From Gnetum montanum (lineage: Eukaryota > Streptophyta > Gnetopsida > Gnetales > Gnetaceae): 64,000 bases of DNA. The DNA is taken from assembly GCA_015680685.1 (NCBI GenBank), contig MNCI01011128.1:1432072-1496071 (forward strand), in the 5' to 3' direction. Below, one piece after another: positions 32,138 through 44,219 of this stretch (positions within the stretch are counted from its first letter, which is position 1; every line of letters starts with the position of its first letter). A program made the position numbers and the translations under genes. The notes under the pieces are model-generated. The model was not told where the DNA came from, made no database searches, and saw only the letters and a list, made by a program, of their open reading frames with translations.

Positions 32138-33640
32138 TGGTAGAGATAATAGACTAATAGGATTTTTTGATTTTCATAGTATTCAAACATATTTAAACAT
32201 GGCCCTGTGCCTGGCATGGGCGAGGTTGACATCAACAGACCCATAACAGGTTAAATAAGTCTTTGCATGATGTGGTTCCCATTCAAAAAAATTCATAAAA
32301 AAACATAAAATTCAAAAAAAAAAAAAACAAACAAACATTCTGGGAATTCAAAGCATACCCCTTAGACATAATAAATAGGCTACAAGAACTAGTTATGGGA
32401 CTAGAAAGATATGTTACCCATGCCTGAAGGTCCTCTCTAACTAAGGTCCTTTCTCACTTCTTGCTTCTATTGTCTTCTTAAATAAGGAATGGTTGTTGTC
32501 TATGGAAGCATTCTTGTATCTTGAGGGGATGGGCCTATCCTAAATTGGTGATGCGAAGTCACTAAAAGTGGTTCGTTTTGATCTAGACTAAGGATGGACT
32601 TTATTGGGTCATTTAACCATGAAATTCACAAGGGACTTCATCTAACCACGATTGGGAAATCCATTTCATTTCCTATCTCATCCATCAATGCTTACCATAA
32701 CTCACCTCACTTTCAATTTCAATATTTTTGTTCAATGTCTTAGTTTCATGTGTGGAGATTCTTAGGTAGATTCTTCCAAATTTAGCCCTTAACTTTTTGT
32801 AACCATTAATCAATTATGGGACCCACAGATCCCTTAGTTGAGGTTAGGCAAGGGCAAAAAGGGCATGAGCCTACTATGGGCTAGTTAAGTCCCTTATCCT
32901 TGGGCATTTTGGCAATCAAATATTTTGCATTCCCCATTAGTTGCATCCAACTATGTGCTCCTTAAGGCATTTCTTTAATCATTCTCCATCTTTTCTAAAA
33001 TCTCAAGCCCTCTCCATGTATTTCATTATGTTTTTGGCTTTTTGGGCTTTCATTTGACTCTAAGTTCTTTCAAAAAATCCTTGTATTTTTTGAACTTTGA
33101 CTTGGTCAACAATGGTTAGTAGCTGCGTTGACTAGGCCTAGTTGATGTAGCTAATCATGTCAACTAGGCCCCATTGACCAGGCCCAATCAATGCATGGAA
33201 AAAATTCTATATATAGCACCCACCACTTAGGAATTTTTTGCCATTTGCTTCAAACGTAAGGGGAGTTTTGCAATTTTTCAAAGCTCAAAACCTTCCAGAG
33301 CTCATAACTTTCAAACTATTTGTCTAATTCACTCCATTCCTTAGTCCTGTAGCTTTTGGAGCTATGATTTACATCATAGGGGCCACAAATCTTAGGTTTT
33401 TGACAAGAAATTTTTTAGAATTTTTCTAACTCCCCCATGGTTTTAATGAATAAAATAATATTAAATCATCAACCTATGAGAGTTAAACCCTTCCAACACA
33501 CTCCAATAACCTATCTAATTAGATAATATTAAAATAATAAAGTCAGCCATGATCACAACTTAGCTAATTGTAATTGCCCCAAAAGATAAGGTATTCCAAA
33601 TGTTTCAAAGTTACACAATAAGTGCTAATCCTTGGCCATG
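32138..33640 (+). mobile_element. 3' non-coding region of fam-2 element, right part
   Basis: Resumes the region interrupted at 23579. GTTACCCATGCCTGAAGG near 32412 is the reverse of a motif repeated at 48490, 48600, 53930 and 54025 in fam-3-related DNA. An A-tract lies near 32315. No frame recognised. Confidence 0.6.
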
Positions 33641-33659
33641 TTGTGCTCATATATGGCAC

Positions 33660-36489
33660 CTAGAACGAAATGCCAACAGGAAGGAGGACCATCCCAACAA
33701 AGGAACAAACAACCTAGAGCTAAAAGAGAGTAGCAAGAACAAGCCCAAGAATAGGTAGTAGAAACTCATGCATTAGGATCTCTTCAACAGGAGCCTGAAG
33801 TGGAATCTATCTAACAAAATCCCGAGGAAGCGATCGTAACTAAATAATCCCATCGGGATAAGGTGCCAAGATCGGTGCTAAGACTTAAGGTCACATCGAC
33901 TCAAGCCTCCCTTGATCAGATCAAGCCTCTTGATATCCAACATTTAGTTCTCCAAGAATTGAACTTTGGACCATTCTTAGAACATGCTCCAAAAGAAGTT
34001 AAGACGTAGTTGCAAAACTCTCCCATGTGGCCAATCATCACTTCTAGTGGGGACTGGTACATGGAAGAGACATCTCTTCTAGAATAGTAGGTAGGTGGGA
34101 ACCACTGTGAAGATCAAGGACATTTACATGTCCTACTCGGTGGAGGCTATTGCATAAGCCCTTCAATTACCTAATATTAGAACAAATTTGCTAGAGATCT
34201 CCACACAAGAAAACCTAGAGGCAAAGAAGAAGTGGACCCGACGATGTTATGGAGTGGACCACAAGGAGTATGGCGCACTCACTCTAGTGGAGCATGTATA
34301 TTTCAAAATAGTGGCCTATCACCTCAATCCAATGGTGATGCCTAGTAAGGTGACTACCTTTTTCACCCGTGCATGTGCTACTTTGAGTGGGAAATTCCCT
34401 ATGAACCTTCCACAACTAATCTATTTAGAGATAGAGAAGTGATTTAAGGAAAATGAACATGGAAGGAAGGTCAAGCCCATTCCCTGCCTCATTAAAAAAC
34501 TATGCAAAAGGAAAAGAATAGTTCACTATGCCAACAATACAATTAAGCATACTCCTACTACCTCTTGGACAAAAATGATAAAAGATAAGACCCCTTCCAC
34601 AACCAAGAAAGAGGAGTAGCAACCACCACCTCCACCATCCACTCATGAAACAAGGCTAGAGTCCTATGTTGCCCTTGAACAAATGCATGAGATCTAAGAG
34701 CAGCTCTTGTATTAGAAGGAGCAAGGAGCAAGAATGAGTAGTGGTGATCCATCTGTCTATCACCTAACAATGAGCCACCTTAATGAAGTGGTTCAAACCA
34801 TTAGCCAAATGGAGATATGTGGACTAATCTTTTCAACCCAAAGAACACAGGTGCCTACAAGATCTAATAGGTAACGATCTCTCTCTCACAATAGTAGCAA
34901 TTCCCAAAAATATCTAGGAATGCCACTACTTTCTTAGTATGCTTAAAGGAGGGTGAGGGGACAACTATCTTGGTTATGCAACACCATGGACAAGAGATAG
35001 CAATAGAAGTGGTTACTAACAGAATTTTCAAGGAATTAAATGTACATGCAATGTCTTTTCCAGATGTTTTTGCACTCAGAGATGTGCAGACGTCCACAAG
35101 AATAGTTAGTGACAAATTAAGTGTAGTCTAGCATGAGGAGTTGCTGGAACAACTGGTGGGGACCAAGCAACCGATCCCAAATGTATTTGACCTTCCAAAT
35201 ATAATCATGATCCAATCAAAACTATTGAAAGCAAAGGGCAAATGCATTATCATGGAAGGGCAACTAGAAATAGCCCAAGCTCAAAACTAACACCTAGCTG
35301 CAGAGATTGTTGAATTAAGAGCCTGCCTTCCTGATCTTGTATTTCTCAACCCTGAACTAATCCATGATGAAGCTTTTCAATAGTTCTAGAAAAAGCTCAA
35401 GAAGGCTAAGGATGCGAAGGAGATGATAATCTTTGATTAGTCCTTGGCCGATGTCACCATGCATAATATCCAAAAGGCCTTGGATCAAACTTGCCAAGAG
35501 AATGTCACTTAGACCATAGAAAATCACCACCTGTGGAATGTTGATGTGCAAAAGGTGCAAATGTAATATTTCCTCCATTAACAATAGGAGAAACTAGCCA
35601 AATTAAAAACTAAACTAAGGAGTTTGATAGCCAAAAATATAAATCTCTCCATGGATGAAGTCCAAGTCCTTCACCAAAAATCTGCAATAAAGGTAACAGC
35701 CTGGAAAACGAGGCTCTCAAATTTAAGAGAGTTAAAAATCACTATAGAGATCAAGTTGATCTACAAAAGGAAATTCATGAAAAACATTATCAGATGATGA
35801 AGGCAAAATTTAATGAGTCCCTTTAGCAACTCAAGGAAGGAGGTGATGTCTAGTAGCCTATCTTTGACAGGCTCAATGACTATAACAAGGTGAAGATCTT
35901 TATGAAGGAGCTTTTGATCAAGCAAATGGTGAAGTACATGAAGTTTGCTATTATCCATTATGTAAATTTAGTGATGCTAACTATCAAATGACTATGGTCT
36001 AAATTGGAAAAATAGATGGCTAGTTCGTACTTGTTGTACGAAGCTAAGTTCAAGCATCACAATGACACCAAGCAAAAGCTTGAGGTGGCAAATGTAGAAC
36101 TCGATGTTTTCAAGTAGCGCTTCACTAATCAATAGTCTATAGCTAAGAACTTGGCTAGGAGAATAAGCAACTACCAAAAGTTGTAAAATGCAGTAAAGGC
36201 ACTTGATGTTGAACACAAACTTTTTGTTGCCTAGTTCATCAATGTGAAGGAGTTGTTCCTGGCAATGCCTTATCCTTGGGATCTTGCCCACATTTGCAAT
36301 GCGATGTGGACCATGAATGATCCCAAGAGTAAGGAGGAGAAGATGAAGGCACTATTGGATGCCTTCTATCTTCCACTAGACGTTGTAGCTACTACAGGAC
36401 AATCACAATTGCCTCAACCACCGCTTGCACCTAAGGCAGGAGAAGGTCCTTTAGAGCCTTCAGAACCTCCATCGCCTAGGACCGTTTGA
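33660..36489 (+). pseudogene. ORF3: accessory coiled-coil protein of fam-2 element
   Basis: Lies between pol and 3' LTR. N-terminal part near 34140-34440 reads SVEAIA, LLEISTQENLEAKKKWTRRC, VDHKEYGALTLVEHVYFKIV, FFTRACATLSGKFPMNLPQL and EIEK, resembling plant transposon-associated 'putative plant transposon protein' regions in retroelements (family recalled, not searched). Then KVKPIPCLIKKLCK, a PPPPPS stretch, and a long Lys/Glu/Gln-rich, probably coiled-coil part (35000-36230) with many stops. The last 82 codons are open: YPWDLAHICNAMWTMNDPKS, LLDAFYLPLDVV, then a Pro-rich tail. Homologues: 49740-52600 (minus) and 1-238. Function unknown; no transmembrane segment is apparent, so an env role is not supported. 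Confidence 0.65.
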
Positions 36490-36744
36490 ACTTCTTCCTC
36501 ATCTTCATGCCATTAGAGGAATTATGCTTGTCATTTTTGCTCTAGTGTTTAATTTTTTTTTCTTGAACACTAAAATTTTGTAATGATTGTAAATCTGTAC
36601 ACTCTGACATTTAGTATTTGTTTGTGTATGTGTTTGTGAATGTTAGTAGTTAGTCAAAAATCCCATACCTTCCCAAAATTTTGTAAGAAACTTGTTCCTC
36701 CTTTTGTTCACTCAAGCACAAGTTTTCATTTAGTCATGGAAGTA
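36490..36744 (+). mobile_element. 3' end of fam-2 internal region with polypurine tract
   Basis: T-rich, ending TAGTCATGGAAGTA, the polypurine tract next to the LTR start TAATGAG (TG changed to TA). Same layout as 380-437. Confidence 0.65.
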
Positions 36745-37631
36745 TAATGAGTTACATTTTCTTAGGTCCCGTCAACAAGGCCTCGTTGATGCAACCCCGT
36801 TGATGTGACCTTGTTGATGCAACTGCATCAACGTGGGATTTGATGCATTAACATGGCCTCATCAACATAGTGTCTATTCTCACCTATAAATACATGCTCA
36901 CCTACTATGTTTATGGCATCTTTTTTCATAGTTGTAGTGGAGCTCTTGCAATTTTCTTGCTTGAAAATTAGAATATTTTCCTAAGAGTCCACAATAGGAG
37001 TCAAAGAGTGTACAAATCTCTCTATTCAAGTATTGTTGTACCTAAGCATAGTAGTGTGTACAGTAATAAAGATGAGCTTTTTTATAAACCTTGCAACACT
37101 TTGAAATAAATTACTTGTTTATTTATGAATTTAATGTTTTATATAATTTTTCTTTAAGTAATTAAGCTAGATTAAATAGTGATTAATTAAGCACATAAGT
37201 ACAACCACTTTGAACATATGCTTGGCGCTTGGTGATCCTAGTAACGTTTAACGTTTAATAACCCAATAGCATTAAAGATGTTCAGGATGTGTACAACAAG
37301 TGGGAACGGATGCTTATGTTAAGAATTAGTTAGGTGTAGCTAGTTAGATTAAATTAGCAATTTAATTATTTTATTTTATACATTATTCTTTACCCGTAGG
37401 CAACTTAAAATATAAAACATAAAAATGATAAAAATCATATGCCTCAGTTGCACTTAACCATACCTTTTTATTTCACAAGTGTAATTGAGAAGACAATGAT
37501 TGCAACAATTAGTTTCACTTCCTAGAAACTAGTGTACTTAAAGGGCTATAAGTCCATAGAATTTGACTAGATCATGTGTGAACACTTAGTGATTCGTATG
37601 GTTGGGCATAGGGTCTACTCGTGGCTCATCA
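36745..37631 (+). repeat. 3' LTR of fam-2 element
   Basis: 887 bases ending GGCTCATCA. U3 inverted repeat GTTGATGCAACTGCATCAAC (36813-36832) lies upstream of the TATA box CTATAAATAC (36884-36893). It matches 15414-16287 with scattered, mostly transition differences, so the insertion is old. Confidence 0.9.
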
Positions 37632-37839
37632 ATTATAGTAGAAATATTAATGAATATGATTATAAATATGTTGAAAGATAAAAGTTAAAAAATATCAACA
37701 AAGTCCTCTATAATGACTGAAGATTTAAAAATATAATAGTTAATATTGTTAAAGGGTACATATCGTCATCTAGCTTTAGTTCTAATATCTTTTCCTCAAA
37801 AAAGTGTATAATAAATATCCTAATAATTTCTCAATTAAT

Positions 37840-38220
37840 AGGTTAATTTCTCAAGTTAGAATATTAGAAGATTAATGACCTATAGATGTTTGAGGTCAAA
37901 TGAACATCTCGTTTGTTAAGGGAAGTTTGGGAGTAGCAACCATAGATGAGAAGATTAAGAAAAGTTATCTTAGATAGTTTGGTCATGTACTAAGAAGCTT
38001 GGAGAATGTGGTTGTTAGAATTTATTGCTTTATTAAAGTTGAAAAATCCAACATAAAGGTAAATCAAAACATAATTGATTAGATTACATAAAGAAAGACA
38101 TCCAAGATTTAGGTATTAATGCTTCTTTGGCTCTTCATAAAAGCCAATAATATAAAAAACTCATAGAATTGATCCTATGTAGTCGGTTAAGGCTTGGATG
38201 AAGAAGAAAAAGAAGTTTAA
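37840..38220 (+). pseudogene. LINE ORF2 C-terminal fragment
   Basis: LGVATIDEKIKKSYLR, stop, FGHVLRSLENVVVRIY is the plant LINE motif LGVASIEEKM...LRWFGHV. Near 38090-38220 the text continues toward a W-R-KRI-x-x-ADP-like end in a broken frame. Confidence 0.62.
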
Positions 38221-38659
38221 ATATTATAAGATCTCAAAATGCAAGAAAATCAAGTTAAATAACCATATTTTCAAAAAAAAAAAACAAATACAAGAGGTAA
38301 ATGATTAAAATCTAGAAGATGCATAGGTAGAAACTAAACTTTTAGGTATGAAAGACCTTAAGACTTAAGCTACAAGTTAGATTTTCTAAGAAGATGAAAT
38401 AATTTCAGAAGTGGAGGAGATTAAAATGGAGAAAGACACAACTTTACTCTAAGAAATCAACATGATGCATCTTTATCAAATACCCCTTGCTACAAATATT
38501 ATGAAACTAAATTTTTACTTATGTCTACAAAGATCCTCTTGGATATGCTAGATAACACTAGCTTCAAAATTATTTTTTCAAAAAAATTTTCTATACCTTA
38601 GCATAACCAACTAACATTGAACCTCTAACATAGGATCTTCATGCCAAGACTCTTATCTT
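38221..38659 (+). other. Probable copia remnant, unresolved
   Basis: A-rich; between the LINE fragment and the copia pol. No motif clear enough to assign. Confidence 0.35.
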
Positions 38660-39720
38660 AATGATGCATCAAAAAAAATTGAAGAAAATTCTCAAGCTCA
38701 AGTTAATCCATGAAATAAGCAAAAATGAGCTAAAGGAAAGCCACCTAATTCAAATTTTTCAACATTGCAAATGATCATACACCTCATCTCTTAAATTCAT
38801 TGTTGTCAATTGAAAATTTTGTTAGTGAAGGTAACAAGGTCACATTTAATGATAACCTTTGTACAAGTTCAAATGGTGACTTCATCATTGCAATCCTAAA
38901 AAGGTTGAATAACCATATCTATCATCTAAAAGGAGAAGTACATATTTGTTTAAAAGCTAATTTTTTTAAAATTCTATCTTAAAAGTGAATGCAAGAATTT
39001 ATAGACTTTGGCATTGAAGGCTAGATCATGCCTCATATTTAAACATTGAAAAAATCATCAAGAATGAAGTAAAAATTGCTATTAAATGTCTAAAAGCTCC
39101 AAGTAAAGTATGTGACACATGCCTTAAAGGAAAACAAAAGGCATTATTACTTAATGCACAAATGTAAAAGAAGGAAAGATCTCTTAAGCTTCTTCATATA
39201 GGTTTGGTAGGCCTAATCACTACTCTTGCTCACGAAGGAGATATGTATTTTCTTATCATAGTCAATAATTTTAGTAGGTATGAGTGAAATTATTCTTTAC
39301 ATTCAGAGGATAAAACACTTTGAATATTTTAATCTTTTAGGGAATTGAATGAGAATAAACTTAATTTGAAGATTAAAGTCATAAGGTCTAATAGAGGTGG
39401 AAAATTTATGAATCAATAACTTGAGGATGTTATTGAAGAACATTGTATATAAAAACAAACTATGAGTGGCTACTATCCTCAAAGAAATAGTTTACCTCAA
39501 ATAAAAATTGGAGTGCTACAAGAAATATCAAGGTATTTGTTCAAGCATACCTCACTTCTAAATGTTTTTTTAAATGAAGCACTTCATGTTTCAATGTACA
39601 TTTCCAATAGGCTCATCACTACCCCTAGCAAAGATAAAACTCTATATTAGCTCTTGAATGTTCATTTTTAGCCTCTTATGAAAGATCACTATTATGTTCC
39701 TAAGGATCATCACCTACAGC
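38660..39720 (+). pseudogene. Ty1/copia pre-integrase and integrase
   Basis: GNKVTFNDNLCTSSNGDF near 38830 precedes the pre-integrase zinc segment: LDHASYLNIEKIIKNEV, then CDTCLKGKQK near 39110. Integrase: LLHIGLVG (HIDL changed to HIGL), YFLIIVNNFSRYEW, IKVIRSNRGGKF (SDRG changed to SNRG), SGYYPQRN and YISNRLITTPSKDKTLY. All three DDE residues are lost (Asp to Gly, Asp to Asn, Glu missing). RT is not seen beyond 39720. Confidence 0.82.
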
Positions 39721-39835
39721 CTTAATGCTCATCATACCAACTAGAATATTGGAAAAATTAATGGCTGAGTGAAAACCTAACATCTTTTTGAGTAGTTACA
39801 TCAAGGCTAAAACCCATGTCTTCTAACTTGAGAAA

Positions 39836-40756
39836 TGGTGCAAGGGTTGCATCTCAATAGACCCCAATAGGATCCAATCCACAACTTTTAAGCAAATTTA
39901 TCTTAGAAAGTAAGAACAACACAATAAAATAGAGAAAATAATACTTATATTAAAAAATAAAAGGTAAGGACACAAGCTCAACTCAAAACTCTACTAAGGA
40001 TCTTAAAGGCCATACTTGTCCTCTCTTAATCCTCAATTACTCATAATGGAGCCCAAGCTCAAGACAAGACACTTACAAGAGATTCTTCTAACCTTTCTCA
40101 AGTGCTCTCCCTTGCCTTTCACTCAACTTCCTTGCATAAGTTCTCTTCCCTCAAGAGCTCTCTCTCTTACACTCTATTGGGACGTTTGGCCTTTAGTGTT
40201 TACACTTCAACACTTGGCACTTTGGCACTTTTGCCCTAAAAATGGTGAATTACATCAATATTTATAAGCAACCAAAAGATAAGAACCCTAGGAACCTTTC
40301 CTCAACTCAACTTAAGGTTCTTTAGATGTTTCCCAAGTCTTCTCAACTTATCCCTACTCATTTCTATCTTGCTTTGGCTATTTCTTGAATTGGAATGGGT
40401 GTTTTCAAAAGCTTTCCCATGCATCTGGGTCATCTCTGGCTTTACTAGGACAAGCTTTCAAGAGAGACATCTACTATTTTTTATAGAAATCTACTCTAGT
40501 CTTGGGATGTCTACACTTTAGGGGAGACATCTATCCTACAAGTTCCAAAAATAATAATGCTCATTTTAATGTTGGGAGCCTTCGAATGCCTCTAAATAGG
40601 TCCTCATAGATCTTGTAACCTCCTAAAATCATCAAAATGAGCCCAAAACACTCCAAAACATGCCAAAGCATCCAAGAATCATCCTTAAAATTTCAACACA
40701 AAAAGACACAATATGTAGGATTGAATAAGGGGATCGGAAGAGGTGTTCCTACACCA
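39836..40756 (-). repeat. 3' LTR of the LARD-like element
   Basis: Plus-strand ends TGGTGCAAGGGTTGC and GTGTTCCTACACCA. It matches 42565-43571 with scattered differences and some indels (the other copy is about 86 bases longer). Confidence 0.88.
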
Positions 40757-40913
40757 TCTCTCCCATCCTTAAAAATGTCATTCTTCATGACCTTTTACAA
40801 GCTATGAGGTACAATGCCATCATGACTCAAATCCATCACACTAAACATAACTCAATGCATTACAAACATGAGAATAAATATCATTGGAGGTTTTGGTTTT
40901 GAGCTTCCGTTGT

Positions 40914-41585
40914 TCATGGGGGCTTGTCCTCATGGCCCACCATGTTTTCTTCATCTGAAGATCTCCTTGGAATGCTTCCCTTGCATCCCCATGATGACAC
41001 AAACCTACAACATATAAAAGAATATGAAAAAGAAAAAGGATTAGGCTTTCTTATTTCAAAATCCTTTCTTCTTTTCTTTTTTCTCTTCTTCACCTTCTTC
41101 TTCTTGGTATTTGGAAGACTACCACTTAGCTTCCTTTCATATTCACCATGTAGATTTCCTTCATGCTGCACTTCCATTTTATAGCAAAGACAATAAAATC
41201 CATCAGCACCCTTCATAAATTTATCATTGCTATAATCAATATCAAGCATCTCCAAATTTTGGAAAATCATATCATTATCAATGTCTTCACTCACATCGAT
41301 AATGACCTTCTCACAACGACTATTCCAATAGCCATCATCATTAAACAAATTATCATTATTATTCTTCCTCTTACTAACAATGGCACCAAAAGTCACAACA
41401 TGACTCTCAATCCCATCACAATCACCATAATGATCATGATGTTCATCATTACCATTAAACAAACCACTACCAAGATGAAGTGAAATACTAGCATCCATCA
41501 CACTAGCTTCAACATAAGAGTTATTACTACCATCAATAAGGTCAAGCTCACTCTTACTTACCTCTTCATGGCTTCTCTCATTCAC
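40914..41585 (-). CDS. Unrecognised 223-residue ORF in the LARD-like element
   Basis: Open from ATG 41585 to the stop at 40914. Acidic N-terminal half rich in Asn, Asp, Ser and His (FNGNDEHHDHYGDCDGIES), a lone Cys pair (FYCLCYKMEV), then a strongly basic Lys-rich stretch (KKKKVKKRKKKRRKDFE) and a Cys-containing tail. It may be the surviving end of a longer ORF starting at 42431, since the upstream frames match in direction. No gag, nuclease or RT motif. Not recognised; it could bind nucleic acid through the basic stretch. That it stays open in an element with diverged LTRs is notable. Confidence 0.5.
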   Translation of the reverse strand: MNERSHEEVSKSELDLIDGSNNSYVEASVMDASISLHLGSGLFNGNDEHHDHYGDCDGIESHVVTFGAIVSKRKNNNDNLFNDDGYWNSRCEKVIIDVSEDIDNDMIFQNLEMLDIDYSNDKFMKGADGFYCLCYKMEVQHEGNLHGEYERKLSGSLPNTKKKKVKKRKKKRRKDFEIRKPNPFSFSYSFICCRFVSSWGCKGSIPRRSSDEENMVGHEDKPP

Positions 41586-42116
41586 CTTTGATTCAACTTA
41601 ATCTTCAACATGTCGTTATCTAATCTCATCGAAGCTTGAAGGTTCAAGATCCCAAATAGGAGTTCCCAATTCCAATGGCCTCTCCTATTCAAAGGAATCA
41701 TCAATAAAATCTTCATCCCACTTTGGAGGTACCAACTCAAAAGGTAAACTCTCCTTTATAGTTTAACATTAGTTTCATCAAAAACATCATTGAACCAATT
41801 ATTCTTCCACATACCTTGGCTAGAACACACCTTTCTTCCATGAGATACTCTCAACTTGACTTGGAATCTCCTTTCCCTTGCCACAAGGTGTAGAAAAATT
41901 TCAAAAAGAATGAGTATCATACCTTCTAGTGTTGCCCTTGATCCTCCTTGAAGAAGTCCCTTGATCTTTGACACTCTTTTGGATTTTAACCTTCACCTCC
42001 CATGACGACCTATGATGTAGGAACTCCCCTTGATTAGCAACATACACCATCTTAAACTTTGAAGATCACTTGATCCTCTTCATAAAGCTCTTGGTTCCCT
42101 CCCTTGAAACCCTTGA

Positions 42117-42431
42117 TTATTGAGCACTCCCTTGCTCAATAAGAGATACTTGAGAACTCATTTTCTCATTGATCTCTACTTCACCAAACCTTTCATCGTC
42201 TTTTTCTTCTTGATGGCTAAAAGATATTCTATCAATTCTCCTCAAAATATTTTCCATGTTAGTCTTGAATTTTTTCGTATCCCTTCTTGAAGTTTCTACA
42301 AAATCTTGGTGGCTATGGACCATTACTTTGGGAAGAACTTCTTGCATTTCAACTACAAAAGCTTTAAGGGAATTCTTAAACTCTTAAAACTCTTGTCTAA
42401 GATCTTGATATATCTTCTTTTTTGGAGCCAT
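42117..42431 (-). pseudogene. N-terminal piece of the LARD-like element ORF
   Basis: ATG at 42431 reads MAPKKKIYQDLRQEF, a stop, then EFKNSLKAFVVEMQEVLPKV and NMENILRRIDRISFS, a probable coiled coil, to a stop at 42117. It follows the primer-binding site, so it is the natural start of the element protein. Function unknown. Confidence 0.55.
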
Positions 42432-42564
42432 ACCTAAAGCAACAAGAATGATATCCAAAAGAAAATACAAAAATATCCACAGCAATGTTCCTTTCATTCA
42501 AAGAAAACACCAAGATTCAACATATAAGTGTGGAAACCTCCAAACCTTATCTTTAATACCAATC

Positions 42565-43571
42565 TAGTGTAGGGGTTGCACCTCAATAGATCCTAATAAG
42601 ACCAAGCCCATAACTTCCAAGAAGATTTAGCTTAGAAAGTAAGAACAACATAATAAAATAGAGAAAATAATACGTATATTAAGAAATTTCTCAAATTACA
42701 TAGCAAATACATCAAAGGTGAGGAGCCAAGCTTAACTCACAACTCTCCCAAGGATCTTAGAGGCCACACTTGTCCTCTCTTAATCCTCAATTAGTCATAA
42801 TGGAGCCCAAGCTTAAGACATGACACTTATAAGAGATTCTCCTAACCTCTCTCAAGTGCTCTCCCTTGCCTATCACTCAACTTCCTTCCACAAGCTCTCT
42901 TCTTGCACAATCTTGCTTCCCTTAAGAGCTCTCTCTCTTGCCCTCTATTGGGATGTTTGGCCTTTGGCATGTACACTTTAGCACTTGGCACTATGGCCCT
43001 TGGCACTTTGGCACTTTTTCCCTAACAATGATGAATTACATTAATATTTATAAGCAACCAAAAGATAAGAATCCTAAAAACCTTTCCTCAACTCAACTTG
43101 AGGCTCTTTAGATGTTTCCCAAGTCTTCACACCTTCTCCCTAGTCATTTCCATCTTGCTTTGGCTATTTCTCGAATTGGAACGAGCATTTTTGGAAGTTT
43201 CCCCATGTGTCTAGGTCATCTCTACCTTGTTGGGATGTCTCATGCAAAAATCCAGCTTTTAGAAGAGACATCTACTATTTTTGTGAGACATCTACTCTAG
43301 TCTTAGGATGTCTACACTTTAGGAGAGACATCTCTAGGGAGACGTTTATCTTGTAAGTGCTAAAAATAAAAATGTTTCTTTTGATGCTGAGAGCCTCCAG
43401 ATGCCTCCAAACAAGTCCCCATCAACCCTGTAACCTCCTAAACTCATCAAAATGAGCCAAAACACTCAAAAACATGCCAAAACATCCAAGAATCATCCTC
43501 AAAAAATCAACACAAAAAGACACATAGTATGTAGGGTAGAACAAGGGATCAAAAGAGGTGTCCCTACACCA
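42565..43571 (-). repeat. 5' LTR of the LARD-like element
   Basis: Begins TAGTGTAGGGGTTGC (TG to TA) and ends CCTACACCA. Pairs with 39836-40756. Confidence 0.88.
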
Positions 43572-43576
43572 AGAAA

Positions 43577-43905
43577 CTAGCACCTAACCATCATATTTAT
43601 GCATTTTTCATAAGTTCATTTATCTAATAGATCCTTTGAGTCTACATAGATGTAATAAAATAGTGATCTTAGCACTTATATTCCTACCATTGAAAAATAG
43701 CTATATAATAAATCTTCCAGATAAAATAAAGAATAAGTGGTCAAAGGTATTTCCAAATGCTAAGGAAGACAATAAATAAATTATGTTGATCATTAAGAAT
43801 GATATCATTAATACTTGCTTAATAATTTTTAGGGATACTAGATTCTAAAATAATTGAAGGAAAAGGGGGTTGGGGAGATAGTTTGGGTGGAGAGGATAGG
43901 TTGTG
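43577..43905. other. Continuation of the copia remnant, no clear domain
   Basis: Resumes the sequence cut by the LARD-like element (ACTTGAGAAA | CTAGCACC). One short piece reads NKWSKVFPNAKEDN. No firm assignment. Confidence 0.35.
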
Positions 43906-44160
43906 GATGTTGGTATTGTTGGATTCCATAATAATTAAAATATAGGTACTTTCAAATTAAAAGTAAAAGCATATCTACCATTCTTCCAACAAATATCTGA
44001 AAAATCCTTATGCAAATTGTTGTCAACTTTCAATAGATTTTCAAGATTAGAAATTAAATTTTCAAAGTCTTTTTTCAATTTCTACTTAAACCATAAAGGC
44101 TAAAAATACCATCACAACTATGACTTATTTTACTTGGCTTAGATAATGGTTGAAGCATCA
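43906..44160 (-). pseudogene. LINE fragment, minus strand, copy a
   Basis: Aligns with 44960-45160 (shared ACATATCTACCATTCTTC-type text and the AACCATAAAGGCT / GACCATATAGGCT block), so two copies of one LINE C-terminal region lie side by side. Confidence 0.55.
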
Positions 44161-44219
44161 TCACAATTATTCACCTTAACTAGACTTTACCAGATGAATT
44201 AGAGGGCTTTTATGAGTCT

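Larger units (their letters stand above)
15414..37631 (+). mobile_element. Fam-2 Ty3/gypsy (Athila/Tat-like) element with nested insertion, 22.2 kb
   Basis: Bounded by two LTRs in the same orientation (15414-16287 and 36745-37631) and by a perfect five-base TSD ATTAT (15409-15413 and 37632-37636). Order: LTR, tRNA-Asp primer site, gag, protease, RT, RNase H, integrase, 3' non-coding, ORF3, polypurine tract, LTR. Element C (23580-32132) is inserted in the 3' non-coding part; without it the element is about 13.7 kb. Every ORF has stops and frameshifts. Confidence 0.87.
39836..43571 (-). mobile_element. Non-autonomous LTR element (LARD-like), 3.7 kb
   Basis: LTRs 39836-40756 (921 bases) and 42565-43571 (1007 bases), same orientation, TG...CA ends (right copy starts TA). 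Perfect TSD AGAAA at 39831-39835 and 43572-43576. On the reverse strand, a primer site TGGTATTAAAGATAAGG (42545-42561), like the initiator-Met type TGGTATCAGAGC, and a polypurine tract AAGGATGGGAGA beside the left LTR. The 1808-base interior has no gag, RT or integrase, only an unrecognised ORF. Confidence 0.88.

Noticed and set aside
33660-36489. Envelope gene of an Athila-type element
   Set aside because: The position fits, but no signal peptide or transmembrane segment is seen and the long part is hydrophilic and coiled-coil-like.
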